Positions 7,591 to 15,367 of a DNA stretch of 64,000 bases are shown piece after piece. This stretch comes from Rhizobium hidalgonense. Lineage in GTDB: Bacteria; Pseudomonadota; Alphaproteobacteria; Rhizobiales; Rhizobiaceae. A program made the position numbers and the translations under genes. The notes beneath the pieces were generated by a model. It did not search any database, had not been told where the DNA came from, and saw nothing but the letters and a program-made list of their open reading frames with translations. Within the stretch, counting starts at the first letter, position 1; every line of letters begins with the position of its first letter. The stretch lies in contig NZ_LODW01000063.1 of the NCBI RefSeq assembly GCF_002914525.1, positions 1 through 64,000 of the forward strand, in the 5' to 3' direction.

Positions 7591-8904
7591 TCACTTGGCA
7601 CGGGCGCGGTAGACGGTGTCGAGCCAGACCGCCACGACAAGGACGGTGCCGACGACGACGCTCTGCAGCGGTGTGTCGACATGCGCCAGCACCATGCCCG
7701 ATTGCAGCGACTGCATGACGAGCGCGCCGAGCATGGCGCCGGCGATGGTGCCGGTGCCGCCTGCCAGCGACGTTCCGCCGATCACGGCGGCGGCGATGGT
7801 GTAGAGCTCGTCGAGCGTGCCCTGCGAGTTGGTCGCGGCGTTGAGGCGGGCGGTGGAAATCGCCGCTGCGATCGCGGCCAAAATGCCCATCAGCGCGAAG
7901 ATGCGCACCGTCACCCAGCGGGTCTTGATGCCGGCGAGTTCGGCCGCTTCAGGGTTGCCGCCGATCGCGAAGACATAGCGGCCGAAGCGCAGCCTTGTGG
8001 CGATGAAGGTCATGATGATGCCGACGACGATGGCGATGAGCACCGGCACGGCGATGCCGTAGGGAATATCGAGGCCGGTTTCCGGCCAGGGGATATTGTT
8101 GGTCTCGGCATATTTCTTGGCGATGTTGATCGGCCAGTAATAGCTGTTGGCGATCGAGACGGCCCCGAGGATCAGGAAGCAGCTGAGGATGGCGAGGAAA
8201 TATTCCGCCCAGAGCGGCCGGCGCGGAAAGCCGAAGCGGCGGCGCTGATGACGCGAGCCGATGATGCTGGCGATGACGAAGAGGCAAGCGGCGATGCCGA
8301 CCACCCAGCTCCAGGTGGCGCCGATCGAGCCCTCGGCGCCGCCGCCCATGATGCGGAAAGTCTGGTCCATCGGGGCAACCGTCTGGCCGCTGGTGACGAG
8401 CCAGGTCGCACCGCGCCAGACGAGCAGGCCGCCGAGGGTGACGATGAAGGAGGGAACGTTGAGGAAGGCGATGATCATGCCCTGGAAGGTGCCGATCAGC
8501 GCGCCGGCAATGATGCCGATGAGCAGCGTGATCACCCAGGTGAACGGGCTGTCGAAGCCGATATATTCCGGCAGGATCTTCGCCTGGGTCACGCCCATGA
8601 TCATGCCGCAGAGGCCGAGCACGGATCCGACCGAAAGGTCGATGTTGCGGGTGACGATGATCAGCACCATGCCCGTCGTCATGATCGCGATATCGGTCGT
8701 CTGGACCGAGAGGTTCCAGAGATTGCGCGGGGTCAGGAACAGGCCGCCGGTGATGATGTGGAAGCCGATCCAGATGATGACCAGCGCGCCGATCATGCCG
8801 AGCAGCCGCGTGTCGATCTCGGTCGCCCGGAAGAAGCGGGTGACCGGGCTGGCGTCCGCCGTTCGCGGTCCGCTCGATGTTGTGGATTTTACCATTTCGG
8901 CCAT
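7591..8904 (-). CDS. xylH: sugar ABC transporter permease, xylose type
   Basis: 437 residues, a CUT2-family membrane permease with about ten or more hydrophobic segments. The family loops are clear: NIDLSVGSVLGL in the first half, VPSFIVTLGGLLVWRG in the middle, and the GGNPEAAELAGI coupling loop before the last segments. It forms the channel for the periplasmic XylF-like protein. Start taken at ATG 8904 (MAEMVKST) with a GGGGAAC upstream; the frame remains open to 8988 but without a better site. Middle gene of the xylF-xylH-xylG operon, transcribed leftwards from the region shared with the ROK regulator. Confidence 0.88.
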   Translation of the reverse strand: MAEMVKSTTSSGPRTADASPVTRFFRATEIDTRLLGMIGALVIIWIGFHIITGGLFLTPRNLWNLSVQTTDIAIMTTGMVLIIVTRNIDLSVGSVLGLCGMIMGVTQAKILPEYIGFDSPFTWVITLLIGIIAGALIGTFQGMIIAFLNVPSFIVTLGGLLVWRGATWLVTSGQTVAPMDQTFRIMGGGAEGSIGATWSWVVGIAACLFVIASIIGSRHQRRRFGFPRRPLWAEYFLAILSCFLILGAVSIANSYYWPINIAKKYAETNNIPWPETGLDIPYGIAVPVLIAIVVGIIMTFIATRLRFGRYVFAIGGNPEAAELAGIKTRWVTVRIFALMGILAAIAAAISTARLNAATNSQGTLDELYTIAAAVIGGTSLAGGTGTIAGAMLGALVMQSLQSGMVLAHVDTPLQSVVVGTVLVVAVWLDTVYRARAK

Positions 8905-9115
8905 GGGTTTGCCGTTCCCCCATTCTTGTTTGGACGGACGCGCCGGCGTGCGAAGGGCTGCCAATGGCGTCATTAGTCTGTTCTTCAACTGACCATCGCA
9001 ACGCTTCCGGAAGCCGGTCGCGTGGCGACGCGACGCTCTTCCGGCAGGGAATGCAAGTCCGCGATGGTGCGGCGAGGCGGAGAAAACTGCATCTTTGGAA
9101 TTCTCATCCGCATGC

Positions 9116-9145
9116 GGCGCCGCAGCGGTGTTCCGCTGCGGCGCC
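9116..9145 (-). other. intercistronic hairpin between xylF and xylH
   Basis: A perfect 13-base-pair stem (GGCGCCGCAGCGG with its complement) and a four-base loop, with no T tract. It lies directly after the xylF stop and about 210 bases before xylH. Such hairpins after a binding-protein gene usually protect the upstream mRNA from 3' exonucleases and let the binding protein be made in excess. A second, weaker hairpin (GTCGCGT..ACGCGAC) lies near 9018-9035. Confidence 0.7.
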
Positions 9146-9168
9146 GGTTATTCTAGTTCAACGCTGGC

Positions 9169-10209
9169 TTACTTGCAGGCAGCGACGGTGTCGGCCTTGA
9201 CGCCCTGGCAGGCTTCAGCCTTGGAGATCCAGCCGGCGTCGATGACGACGTTGAGGTTTTCCTTGGTGATCGCCAGCGGCTTCAGGAAGACCGACTGCAT
9301 TTCCACGCCCTTCGGGCCGCCCTTGAAGGCCTGAGCGCCGTCGACCTTGCTCATGTCCTTGCCGCCGGCGAGGTCGAGAGCGATTTCAGCGGCGCGCTTG
9401 CCGAGTTCGCGGCTGTCCTTCCAGACGGAAACCGTCTGCGTGCCGAGCGCGATGCGGTTCAGCGCCGCCTTGTCGCCGTCCTGGCCGGAAACCGGAACGG
9501 AGCCGGCGAGGCCCTGGGCGTCGAGCGCTGCGATCGCGCCGCCGGCCGTGCCGTCGTTGGAGGCGACGACGGCGTCAACCTTGTTGTTGTTGGCGGTCAG
9601 GAACTGCTCCATGTTGCGCTGGGCGTTCTCCGGCAGCCAGCCGTCGGTATAGGCTTCGCCGACATTCTTGATCTTGCCGGCGTCGATCGCAGCCTTCAGC
9701 ACTTCCTGCTGGCCGGAGAACAGGAAGTCGGCATTCGGGTCGGAAGACGAACCCTTGATGAAGACGTAATTGCCTTCCGGCTTGGCCTTGAAGACGCCCT
9801 CGGCCTGCAGGCGGCCGACTTCCTTGTTGTCGAAGGTGATGTAGAAGGCAGCCGGATTTTCGATCAGGCGGTCGTAACCGACGACCGGGATGCCTTCGGC
9901 AGCGGCCTTTTCGATCGCCGGGCCGATAGCGTCGGAATCCTGGGCAAGAATGATCAGTGCGTTGGCGCCCTGCGAGATCAGCGATTCGACGTCGGTCAGC
10001 TGCTTGGCGGCCGAGGACTGCGCGTCAGCGGAAATATACTTGGCGCCCTTGGCTTCGAGAGCCTTCTTGATGGCGGCTTCGTCGGTCTTCCAGCGTTCTT
10101 CCTGGAAGTTCGACCAGGAAACGCCGACGACGAGATCGGCAGCCATGGCCGCGGTATGCACGGAAACGAGAATGGCCGCGCCTGCCATCAATTTCAAAAT
10201 AGACTTCAT
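9169..10209 (-). CDS. xylF: D-xylose-type periplasmic sugar-binding protein
   Basis: 346 residues with a signal peptide (MKSILKLMAGAAILVSVHTAAMA). The mature part aligns along its length with E. coli XylF: the SNFQEERWKTDE opening, AIIKKAL.AKGAKYISADAQ, the hinge GYDRLIENPAAFYITFDN, DGWLPENAQRNMEQFLTANNNKVDAVVASNDGTAGGAI, and the SGQDGD stretch. These include the sugar-contacting Arg, Asn and Asp positions of the family. It delivers pentose to the XylH/XylG import complex. It is the first gene of the operon; the promoter region upstream contains a palindromic operator shared with the divergent ROK gene. Close paralogues bind other sugars, so xylose is likely but not proven. Confidence 0.88.
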   Translation of the reverse strand: MKSILKLMAGAAILVSVHTAAMAADLVVGVSWSNFQEERWKTDEAAIKKALEAKGAKYISADAQSSAAKQLTDVESLISQGANALIILAQDSDAIGPAIEKAAAEGIPVVGYDRLIENPAAFYITFDNKEVGRLQAEGVFKAKPEGNYVFIKGSSSDPNADFLFSGQQEVLKAAIDAGKIKNVGEAYTDGWLPENAQRNMEQFLTANNNKVDAVVASNDGTAGGAIAALDAQGLAGSVPVSGQDGDKAALNRIALGTQTVSVWKDSRELGKRAAEIALDLAGGKDMSKVDGAQAFKGGPKGVEMQSVFLKPLAITKENLNVVIDAGWISKAEACQGVKADTVAACK

Positions 10210-10294
10210 AATGTCCTCCCGAGTGAGTTGCGACCGGCCCAGCCCATGCTTCCTCCGGCCACCGCGAAAAGCTGTCGAGGAAAATTCGGATTAT

Positions 10295-10313
10295 TTTCTC
10301 GACAGTCGAGAAA
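10295..10313. promoter_or_regulatory. palindromic operator between xylF and the ROK regulator
   Basis: TTTCTCGACAGTCGAGAAA is a perfect 19-base palindrome around a central A, sitting about 85 bases upstream of xylF and 124 bases upstream of the regulator. A related half-site (GTCGAG then AAA) lies at 10274-10283. ROK repressors bind AT-ended palindromes of this type, so this is the best candidate site for the adjacent XylR-like protein. Confidence 0.7.
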
Positions 10314-10436
10314 TTTGATGTCAGAGATTTTTTCGGCTGTCAACACTGGGCCGCCAGCTTATTTTCCTTGCGGAACGGCGGTCGGCGATGCAGTGGAAGC
10401 GAGGACGGAACAAGCATTGGGAAGAGGGCGGCTTTC

Positions 10437-11660
10437 ATGCTGACCAAGTCGAGCACGGAGCTGGTCCGGCAGAGAAACAGCGTGCTCGTGCTGTCCGTGC
10501 TGCGCCGCCACGGTCAGCTGGCGCATACCGAGATGTCGGACTTCACCGGCCTTTCCTCGGCCACCATTTCGGCGATCACGGCCGATCTGGAACGCGCCCA
10601 TATCATCGAAAAATCCGAGCAGCAGGCGGCAAGCGGCCGCGGCCGGCCACGCGTTCTTTTGCGCCAGCGCCGCGATTGCGGCTACTTGATCGTCGTCATC
10701 ATCTCGTCGGATGCGGTGCAATATTCGCTGGTGGATTATGCCGGCAAGCTGATCGACCGCTTCAGCGAGGAGCGCTCGCAGGATCCCTCAGGGGCCGCCC
10801 GCTTTGTTCAGGCGGTGCGCGCCGGGCTGTCGCGCATTCTCGATCGCTCCAGAATCTCCCAGGAAAAGGTGCTGCTGATCTCGATCAGCAGCAAGGGTCT
10901 GGTCAATTCCACCGAGCCGGTGCTTGTCTGGTCGCCGATCTTCGGCAGCGACCAGATCGATTTCGAATCGGTGCTGCGGCCGGAATGGCAGGCCAAGGTC
11001 ATCCTCGACAACGAGACGCTGTTGGTCGCCGCCGCCCTCGGGGCGCGTGAGGAGATCGCCAAGGGCGCCGATTTCCGCTCGCTGGCGGCGCTATCGCTCG
11101 GCCACAGCATCGGCCTTGGCATCGTCCGGCGCGGCAATCAGACCGGTCAGGAGATCGCGGCGCCCAATTTCGGCCACATGCTGCACATGGCGGGTGGCGG
11201 CCTCTGCCGCTGCGGCACCCGCGGCTGCATCGAGGCCTATGCCGGCTTCTACGCCATCCTGCGCAGCGCCTTCGAAGTGCCGCTCGATACCATCCCCGCC
11301 AAGTTCGTGCCGGTGTCGGAGTTGGACAAGATCGCCGCCAAAGCCCGCCAAGGTCACCGCACCTCCGCCTTCGCCTTCCGCCAGGCCGGCCTGGCGCTCG
11401 GCAACGGCCTGTCGCGCATGCTCAGCCTCACCGAACGCATGCCCATCGCCATCACCGGCCCCGGCACGCGCTACTACGACCTGCTGCGCCAGGGCATCGA
11501 AGAAGGCCTGGGCCAGTCCCATATCGTCCGCATGGAAGGCATGCCCGAAATCCGCGTCGTCCCCGACGAACCGATCCTCGTCTTCGAAGGCCATCTCAAC
11601 CGGGCGCTGTCGGTGATCGACCAGGATATCGTGCTCTCAGGCGGGCAGGGCGGGGATTAG
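10437..11660 (+). CDS. xylR: ROK-family transcriptional regulator (XylR-like)
   Basis: 407 residues. An N-terminal winged helix (HGQLAHTEMSDFTGLSSATISAITADLERAHII) is followed by the ROK sugar-kinase fold. The fold includes the zinc motif C-R-C-G-T-R-G-C-I-E in the GHMLHMAGGG..EAY context. The phosphate-binding glycine motif of true kinases is poorly preserved, as expected for a regulator. It is divergent from xylFHG, with the palindrome between them; in this family pentose binding releases DNA and allows transport genes to be read. Start: ATG at 10437 with GAGGGCG upstream; the longer open frame to 10368 lacks a site. Confidence 0.82.
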   Translation: MLTKSSTELVRQRNSVLVLSVLRRHGQLAHTEMSDFTGLSSATISAITADLERAHIIEKSEQQAASGRGRPRVLLRQRRDCGYLIVVIISSDAVQYSLVDYAGKLIDRFSEERSQDPSGAARFVQAVRAGLSRILDRSRISQEKVLLISISSKGLVNSTEPVLVWSPIFGSDQIDFESVLRPEWQAKVILDNETLLVAAALGAREEIAKGADFRSLAALSLGHSIGLGIVRRGNQTGQEIAAPNFGHMLHMAGGGLCRCGTRGCIEAYAGFYAILRSAFEVPLDTIPAKFVPVSELDKIAAKARQGHRTSAFAFRQAGLALGNGLSRMLSLTERMPIAITGPGTRYYDLLRQGIEEGLGQSHIVRMEGMPEIRVVPDEPILVFEGHLNRALSVIDQDIVLSGGQGGD

Positions 11661-11696
11661 GGAGAAATCCTGCTGGCGCTTCGGCGTTGATGGCTG

Positions 11697-11850
11697 CCCC
11701 TCACCCTAACCCTCTCCCCGTAAGAACGGGGCGAGGGGACGTGCCCTGCGAGATGTGCGAGGGACGGAAAGGTCGCTGCATATCCCCTTCGCCCCGTATT
11801 TACGGGGAGGAGGTGGCGGCAGCCGGACGAGGGGCAGCACCGTCACAAAT
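11697..11850. repeat. RIME-like rhizobial intergenic mosaic repeat
   Basis: The segment starts with CCCTCACCCTAACCCTCTC and carries two complementary arms around CCCGTAAGAACGGGGCGAGGGG and CCTTCGCCCCGTATTTACGGGG (given here as two shorter pieces of a longer repeat). This phrase is familiar from the RIME family scattered between genes in rhizobial chromosomes. The unit can fold into a long imperfect hairpin. The short open frames inside it are not genes. Confidence 0.7.
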
Positions 11851-11888
11851 CGGCCAGCCCTGAGACAAGGCCAAGCACAGCCAAACGC

Positions 11889-11914
11889 AAATGGCCGGGC
11901 AAAGCCCGGCCATC
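11889..11914 (-). terminator. hairpin downstream of idhA
   Basis: ATGGCCGGGC, a three-base AAA loop and GCCCGGCCAT form a ten-pair stem about 25 bases past the idhA stop. There is no long T tract on the minus strand, so it may terminate weakly or protect the mRNA end. Confidence 0.55.
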
Positions 11915-11939
11915 TCACAGTCCACTCGGCAGAGACCTC

Positions 11940-12932
11940 TCAGCCGATCTTGACCAGCTTGCCTTCCCTAACCGACTGAACCGCGGCATCGGCAAGCGCC
12001 AGCGCTGCCAGGCCATCGGCGCCGGAGGGGGAAATCTTCGTGCCTTTTTCAATGGCGGCGATGAAGGCGGCTATTTCGTTGGCATAGGCTTCCGTGTAGC
12101 GGGTCATGAAGAAGTCATGCAGCGGCGGGCGGGTGTAGCCGTCGCCGTTGGCCACTTCGATCGAGACCGGGCGCTGGTTTTCGGCTGCCGCCATGCCCTT
12201 GGCGCCGTGCACCTCGATGCGCTGGTCGTAGCCATAGGTGGCGCGGCGGGAGTTTGAAATGACGGCCTGCTTGCCGGATTTGGTCTGCAGGATCACCGAG
12301 ACGCTGTCATAATCGCCGGCTTCGCCGATCGCCTTGTCCACAAGCACGGCGGCGGTCGCCAGCACAGAGACCGGCTCTTCGCCGAGCAGGAAGCGGGCCA
12401 TGTCGAAGTCGTGGATGGTCATGTCGCGGAAGATGCCGCCCGAGCGCTTGATGTAATCGACCGGCGGGGCGCCGGGGTCGCGCGAGGTGATCGTCACCAT
12501 CTCGACATCACCGATCTTGCCGTCGTCGATCACCTTGCGCACCGCCATGAAATGCGGGTCGAAGCGGCGGTTGAATCCGACCATCAGCTTGGCGCCGGTC
12601 TCTTCCACCACCTTGATGCAGGCCTTGACGCGGGCGACATCGAGATCGATCGGCTTTTCGCAGAAGATCGCTTTGCCGGCGCGGGCGAAGCGCTCGATCA
12701 GGTCGGCATGAGTGTCCGTCGGCGTGCAGATCACGACTGCGTCGATATCTCCAGCGGCCTCGATCGCCTCGATGGTGCGGACTTCGCAGCCATAGGCTGA
12801 TGCAATCGCCTCGGCCGCTTGCGGAAAGGCATCGGCGACCGCAACCAGCTTCGCATTGGCGTCGCCGCTGACGGCTTTCGCATGAACCTTGCCGATGCGG
12901 CCGGCGCCGAGAAGACCAAATCTCACTGTCAT
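11940..12932 (-). CDS. idhA: myo-inositol 2-dehydrogenase (Gfo/Idh/MocA family)
   Basis: 330 residues, the same length as S. meliloti IdhA. N-terminal Rossmann motif GLLGAGRIGKVHA for NAD; CEKPID contains the catalytic Lys; GGIFRDMTIHDFDMARF contains the Asp and His of the sugar site. It oxidises myo-inositol to 2-keto-myo-inositol, the first step of inositol use. Start: ATG at 12932 after GGGAGGTTTACG. It is a single gene here, as in other rhizobia where idhA lies apart from the iol genes. No dedicated regulator is adjacent. Confidence 0.88.
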   Translation of the reverse strand: MTVRFGLLGAGRIGKVHAKAVSGDANAKLVAVADAFPQAAEAIASAYGCEVRTIEAIEAAGDIDAVVICTPTDTHADLIERFARAGKAIFCEKPIDLDVARVKACIKVVEETGAKLMVGFNRRFDPHFMAVRKVIDDGKIGDVEMVTITSRDPGAPPVDYIKRSGGIFRDMTIHDFDMARFLLGEEPVSVLATAAVLVDKAIGEAGDYDSVSVILQTKSGKQAVISNSRRATYGYDQRIEVHGAKGMAAAENQRPVSIEVANGDGYTRPPLHDFFMTRYTEAYANEIAAFIAAIEKGTKISPSGADGLAALALADAAVQSVREGKLVKIG

Positions 12933-13130
12933 CGTAAACCTCCCTTGAATTCGGAACAAATGAACCGAATTGCCAAAAATCTGGAATTTTCATTCCACCA
13001 TCTCTGCGCCGCGTCAAGCCCGCGGCTCTTTCACATTTGCAAGATTCGAACTAAAGACAAGCGCGGCGCAGGCCGAAGGCAAGCGGCGCGTACTAAAGGC
13101 ACGTGCGACATATCCGACCGCGGAGCAGGA

Positions 13131-13415
13131 ATGCAACTCATCGATCCGAATCATCCGGCATACCAGCGCCTTTGGGTGCGCATTGCCATCGTTGCTGTCT
13201 GCTTCGGCTGGGCCGGGGTCGAGCTCGTCACCGGCGATCCGTTCTGGGCGGTGCTGGCGGGGGGCGCGGGCGCCTATTCCTTCTATATGCTGTTCTTGAC
13301 TTTCAAGCCGAAGCCGCCGGTCGCCGCGGCAGCAGCCGAGGCCGACGCCGCGGAAGAGAGTGACGCCGAGGAGACGTCTGCGGAGAAGCCTTCCAAGGAC
13401 GGGCAGGCGGAATAA
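13131..13415 (+). CDS. small two-helix membrane protein, conserved, unknown function
   Basis: 94 residues. Two hydrophobic segments (IAIVAVCFGWAGVELV and VLAGGAGAYSFYMLFL) are joined by a short loop with GDPFW. A cytoplasmic or periplasmic tail follows, rich in Pro, Ala and Glu. Start: ATG at 13131 with GGAGCAGG immediately upstream. I do not recognise a named family. It converges with the next gene, the two stop codons abutting at 13415/13416, so the two genes share no obvious operon. Confidence 0.65.
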   Translation: MQLIDPNHPAYQRLWVRIAIVAVCFGWAGVELVTGDPFWAVLAGGAGAYSFYMLFLTFKPKPPVAAAAAEADAAEESDAEETSAEKPSKDGQAE

Positions 13416-13877
13416 TCAGCGCAACCGCCGCAGCGCCTCATCGATCAGCAGATTGGCCAGCATCATGCGCTTGGTCGCATTGTCGCGAAAGGGCAGGGCG
13501 ACGCTATCGGGGTGATTGGCGCGGGCGAAGGCGCGGCGCTTTTCGCTGAGCGTCAGCGGTGTGTCGGCCGCCGAGATCGCCAGTTCGGCGGCAACTTCTT
13601 GCGGCGTCGTGCGGGTGAGATGATCCGGCATGACGGGCTCGGGCGGAAGCGCCGGCCCGGGTTGCTCGACGCCGGCGGGTTCGTGTTCCAGATTGTCGAA
13701 ATAGGCCTGGCCGACGCGCTGCGAGGCGACCGAAACACCCTCCAAGACGTCGAAGGCAAGCCCGGTGCCGAGACCGGAGACGCGATGGCCGGCCGGCGCT
13801 TCGACCTCTTCGGCCGTCTCGTCCTCCGCCTTCAGCCGCTCGAGGACTGATTGAAATACCGACTGTCCGAACAGCAT
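13416..13877 (-). CDS. conserved hypothetical protein with a J-like HPD motif
   Basis: 153 residues. The N-terminal half is acidic and of unclear fold. The last 50 residues (LSEKRRAFARANHPDS..PFRDNATKRMMLANLLIDEALRRL) look like helices II-III of a J domain. They have an HPD tripeptide preceded by a basic helix and followed by a helix with the N..+D.A pattern, although helix IV is not obvious. A DnaJ-type cochaperone function is an inference only. No neighbour helps. Confidence 0.55.
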   Translation of the reverse strand: MLFGQSVFQSVLERLKAEDETAEEVEAPAGHRVSGLGTGLAFDVLEGVSVASQRVGQAYFDNLEHEPAGVEQPGPALPPEPVMPDHLTRTTPQEVAAELAISAADTPLTLSEKRRAFARANHPDSVALPFRDNATKRMMLANLLIDEALRRLR

Positions 13878-13889
13878 CCGCGTTCCTCA

Positions 13890-13985
13890 AGAGCATTGCG
13901 TTTTCTTCGAAACACCGACGTGCTCTAATTTTTCCTCGCAATTTCCGGACGCAAAAACCGCCGCGTCTTGTGCTGGAATTGCTCC
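13890..13985. repeat. rhizobial palindromic intergenic repeats
   Basis: Two adjoining imperfect palindromes. The first runs from AGAGCA at 13890 to TGCTCT at 13926 around a TTCTTCGAA core. The second runs from about 13937 (GCAATTTCCGGACGC) to GGAATTGCTCC near 13985. Both are of the type repeated between genes in Rhizobium genomes. They make up much of the gap behind the LysR gene. Confidence 0.55.
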
Positions 13986-14038
13986 GGCGTGCATTAAAGA
14001 TGGGCAAGATGGCGCCGGGCTTGCGGATTTAATCGTTG

Positions 14039-14086
14039 GAGCATCATGTCGCCCGAAAACCGCTGACACTTTTCGGCATCATGCTC
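14039..14086. repeat. GAGCAT..ATGCTC rhizobial palindrome, possible terminator
   Basis: A 48-base imperfect inverted repeat: GAGCATCATGTCGCCCGAAA on one side, TTTTCGGCATCATGCTC on the other, with CCGCTGACAC between. The phrase recurs in intergenic regions of Rhizobium and Mesorhizobium. It ends two bases before the stop codon of gbpR (first stop base 14088), so it may also serve as the 3' end of that transcript. Confidence 0.65.
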
Positions 14087-14087
14087 T

Positions 14088-15095
14088 CTAGCCCGCCTGC
14101 TTCAGGCTCTCCTCCAGAATGATGTCGTAGAGCAGCCTGGCGCTCGGCGGCAGGGCCCGTTCTCTGGCGGTGATCAGGCTGTAGGGTTTGACGTTGATGT
14201 CGAAATCGATCGGCAGCATGCGCACGTCGGAAGCCTTGGCGCTTTGGCTCGCCAGGAATTGGGCGACGTCGGTCGCGACAGGAGCGATCGCGTCGGTTCC
14301 GCAGACGATGGCGCAGGTCAGAAGCAGCGACGAGGTGTTGACGATATTTTCCGGCAGCGCCACGCCGCGCGACAGGAAAATATCCTCGATCGTCCGGCGC
14401 AGCAGCGTGCCCGGCGGCTGGAACACCCAGTCGTAATCCCTGATGTCGGAAAGGCTGCTGGTCTTTTTCTTTTTTAGCAGCGGATGGCGGTTGCGCACGA
14501 TCAGGCAGGCGCGCTCGATGCCGATCTCCTTCACCTCGAACAGGCGCGGGTTGAGGTCGTCGGGGATGCGGCTGATGATGAAGTCGTGGCGGGCGGCGAG
14601 CAGCTCGCGGGCCAGCACATTGCTGGTCTCCACCTGGATGTTGATCTCGATGCCGGGATAGGCCTTGCGCACCCTGTTGATCGCCGGCACGACGAGGCTC
14701 ATCGCCGGCGCCGTCACCGCGCCGATGAAGACCGGGCCGCCCTTGCCACTTTTCAATTCGCCGATCTCGCGGCTCGCCTCGCGCAGCTCCAGCAGGATCT
14801 TTCGCGCCCGCCTGGCGAGCGCCGCGCCGAAGGTGGTCAGCACCACGCCGCGGGCGACGCGCTCATAGAGCGTGGTCTTGGTGATCGATTCCATTTCGGA
14901 CAGCATGCGCGACGCGGCGGGCTGCGAGATGTTCAGAACTTCCGCGGCAGCGGAAATTTGTCCGCTATCTTCGATTGCGACGATCATCCGCAGGTGATTC
15001 AGCTTAAGTCCTGCACGCAGAAGGCCGTCGTCGCCGAAACTATCGCTGTGGATATCGACGTGATCCATCGAAATTGGCTCTGAAACGATCGTCAT
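14088..15095 (-). CDS. gbpR: LysR-type regulator of the chvE locus
   Basis: 335 residues. An N-terminal winged helix (LNHLRMIVAIEDSGQISAAAEVLNISQPAASRMLSEME) is followed by a periplasmic-binding-like effector domain to the C-terminus. The position, divergent from chvE-gguAB, and the sequence type match GbpR, which controls the galactose/arabinose-binding protein in Agrobacterium and Azospirillum. It is therefore expected to activate chvE in the presence of sugars such as arabinose, galactose or fucose. Start: ATG at 15095 with GAGGAGG upstream; the frame extends to 15125 without a better site. The upstream region carries a perfect palindrome at 15124-15138. Confidence 0.85.
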   Translation of the reverse strand: MTIVSEPISMDHVDIHSDSFGDDGLLRAGLKLNHLRMIVAIEDSGQISAAAEVLNISQPAASRMLSEMESITKTTLYERVARGVVLTTFGAALARRARKILLELREASREIGELKSGKGGPVFIGAVTAPAMSLVVPAINRVRKAYPGIEINIQVETSNVLARELLAARHDFIISRIPDDLNPRLFEVKEIGIERACLIVRNRHPLLKKKKTSSLSDIRDYDWVFQPPGTLLRRTIEDIFLSRGVALPENIVNTSSLLLTCAIVCGTDAIAPVATDVAQFLASQSAKASDVRMLPIDFDINVKPYSLITARERALPPSARLLYDIILEESLKQAG

Positions 15096-15123
15096 GGTTG
15101 CAGCCTCCTCGCTGCGCTCCATC

Positions 15124-15138
15124 AAAAGTAATACTTTT
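15124..15138. promoter_or_regulatory. palindrome in the gbpR-chvE gap
   Basis: AAAAGTAATACTTTT is a perfect 15-base palindrome around a central A, about 30 bases upstream of gbpR and 230 upstream of chvE. A LysR protein commonly binds such a site next to its own start and then bends to the divergent promoter, so this is a candidate GbpR box. A TTGACA at 15183-15188 could be part of the chvE promoter, but its -10 box is unclear. Confidence 0.5.
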
Positions 15139-15367
15139 TAACGATATACCAAAATTGTTATGCACTTTACCAGTTATTCTATTTGACAGTTATAGGAATC
15201 CATACCAGTTTGCCGCCGTGTGCTGGTTGGCACTCAACACGTGTGAGATCGTGGAGGAGACCTACTTCGTTTCTCACCATCTGAAGTAACTATCCAATAC
15301 GGAACCTGCCACAGTTTCGGGGCGGGCGGTTTTTTCGTCCGCTGCACTATTAACAAGGGAGAGAGAA

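Noticed and set aside
7681..8976. 431-codon plus-strand frame opposite the xylH permease
   Set aside because: Its Asp/Glu/His/Gly-rich composition is what a hydrophobic permease gives when read backwards; no start signal.
15206..15211. A sigma-70 -10 box 17 bases after TTGACA in front of chvE
   Set aside because: The hexamer (CAGTTT) matches the consensus poorly, so I did not annotate a promoter there.
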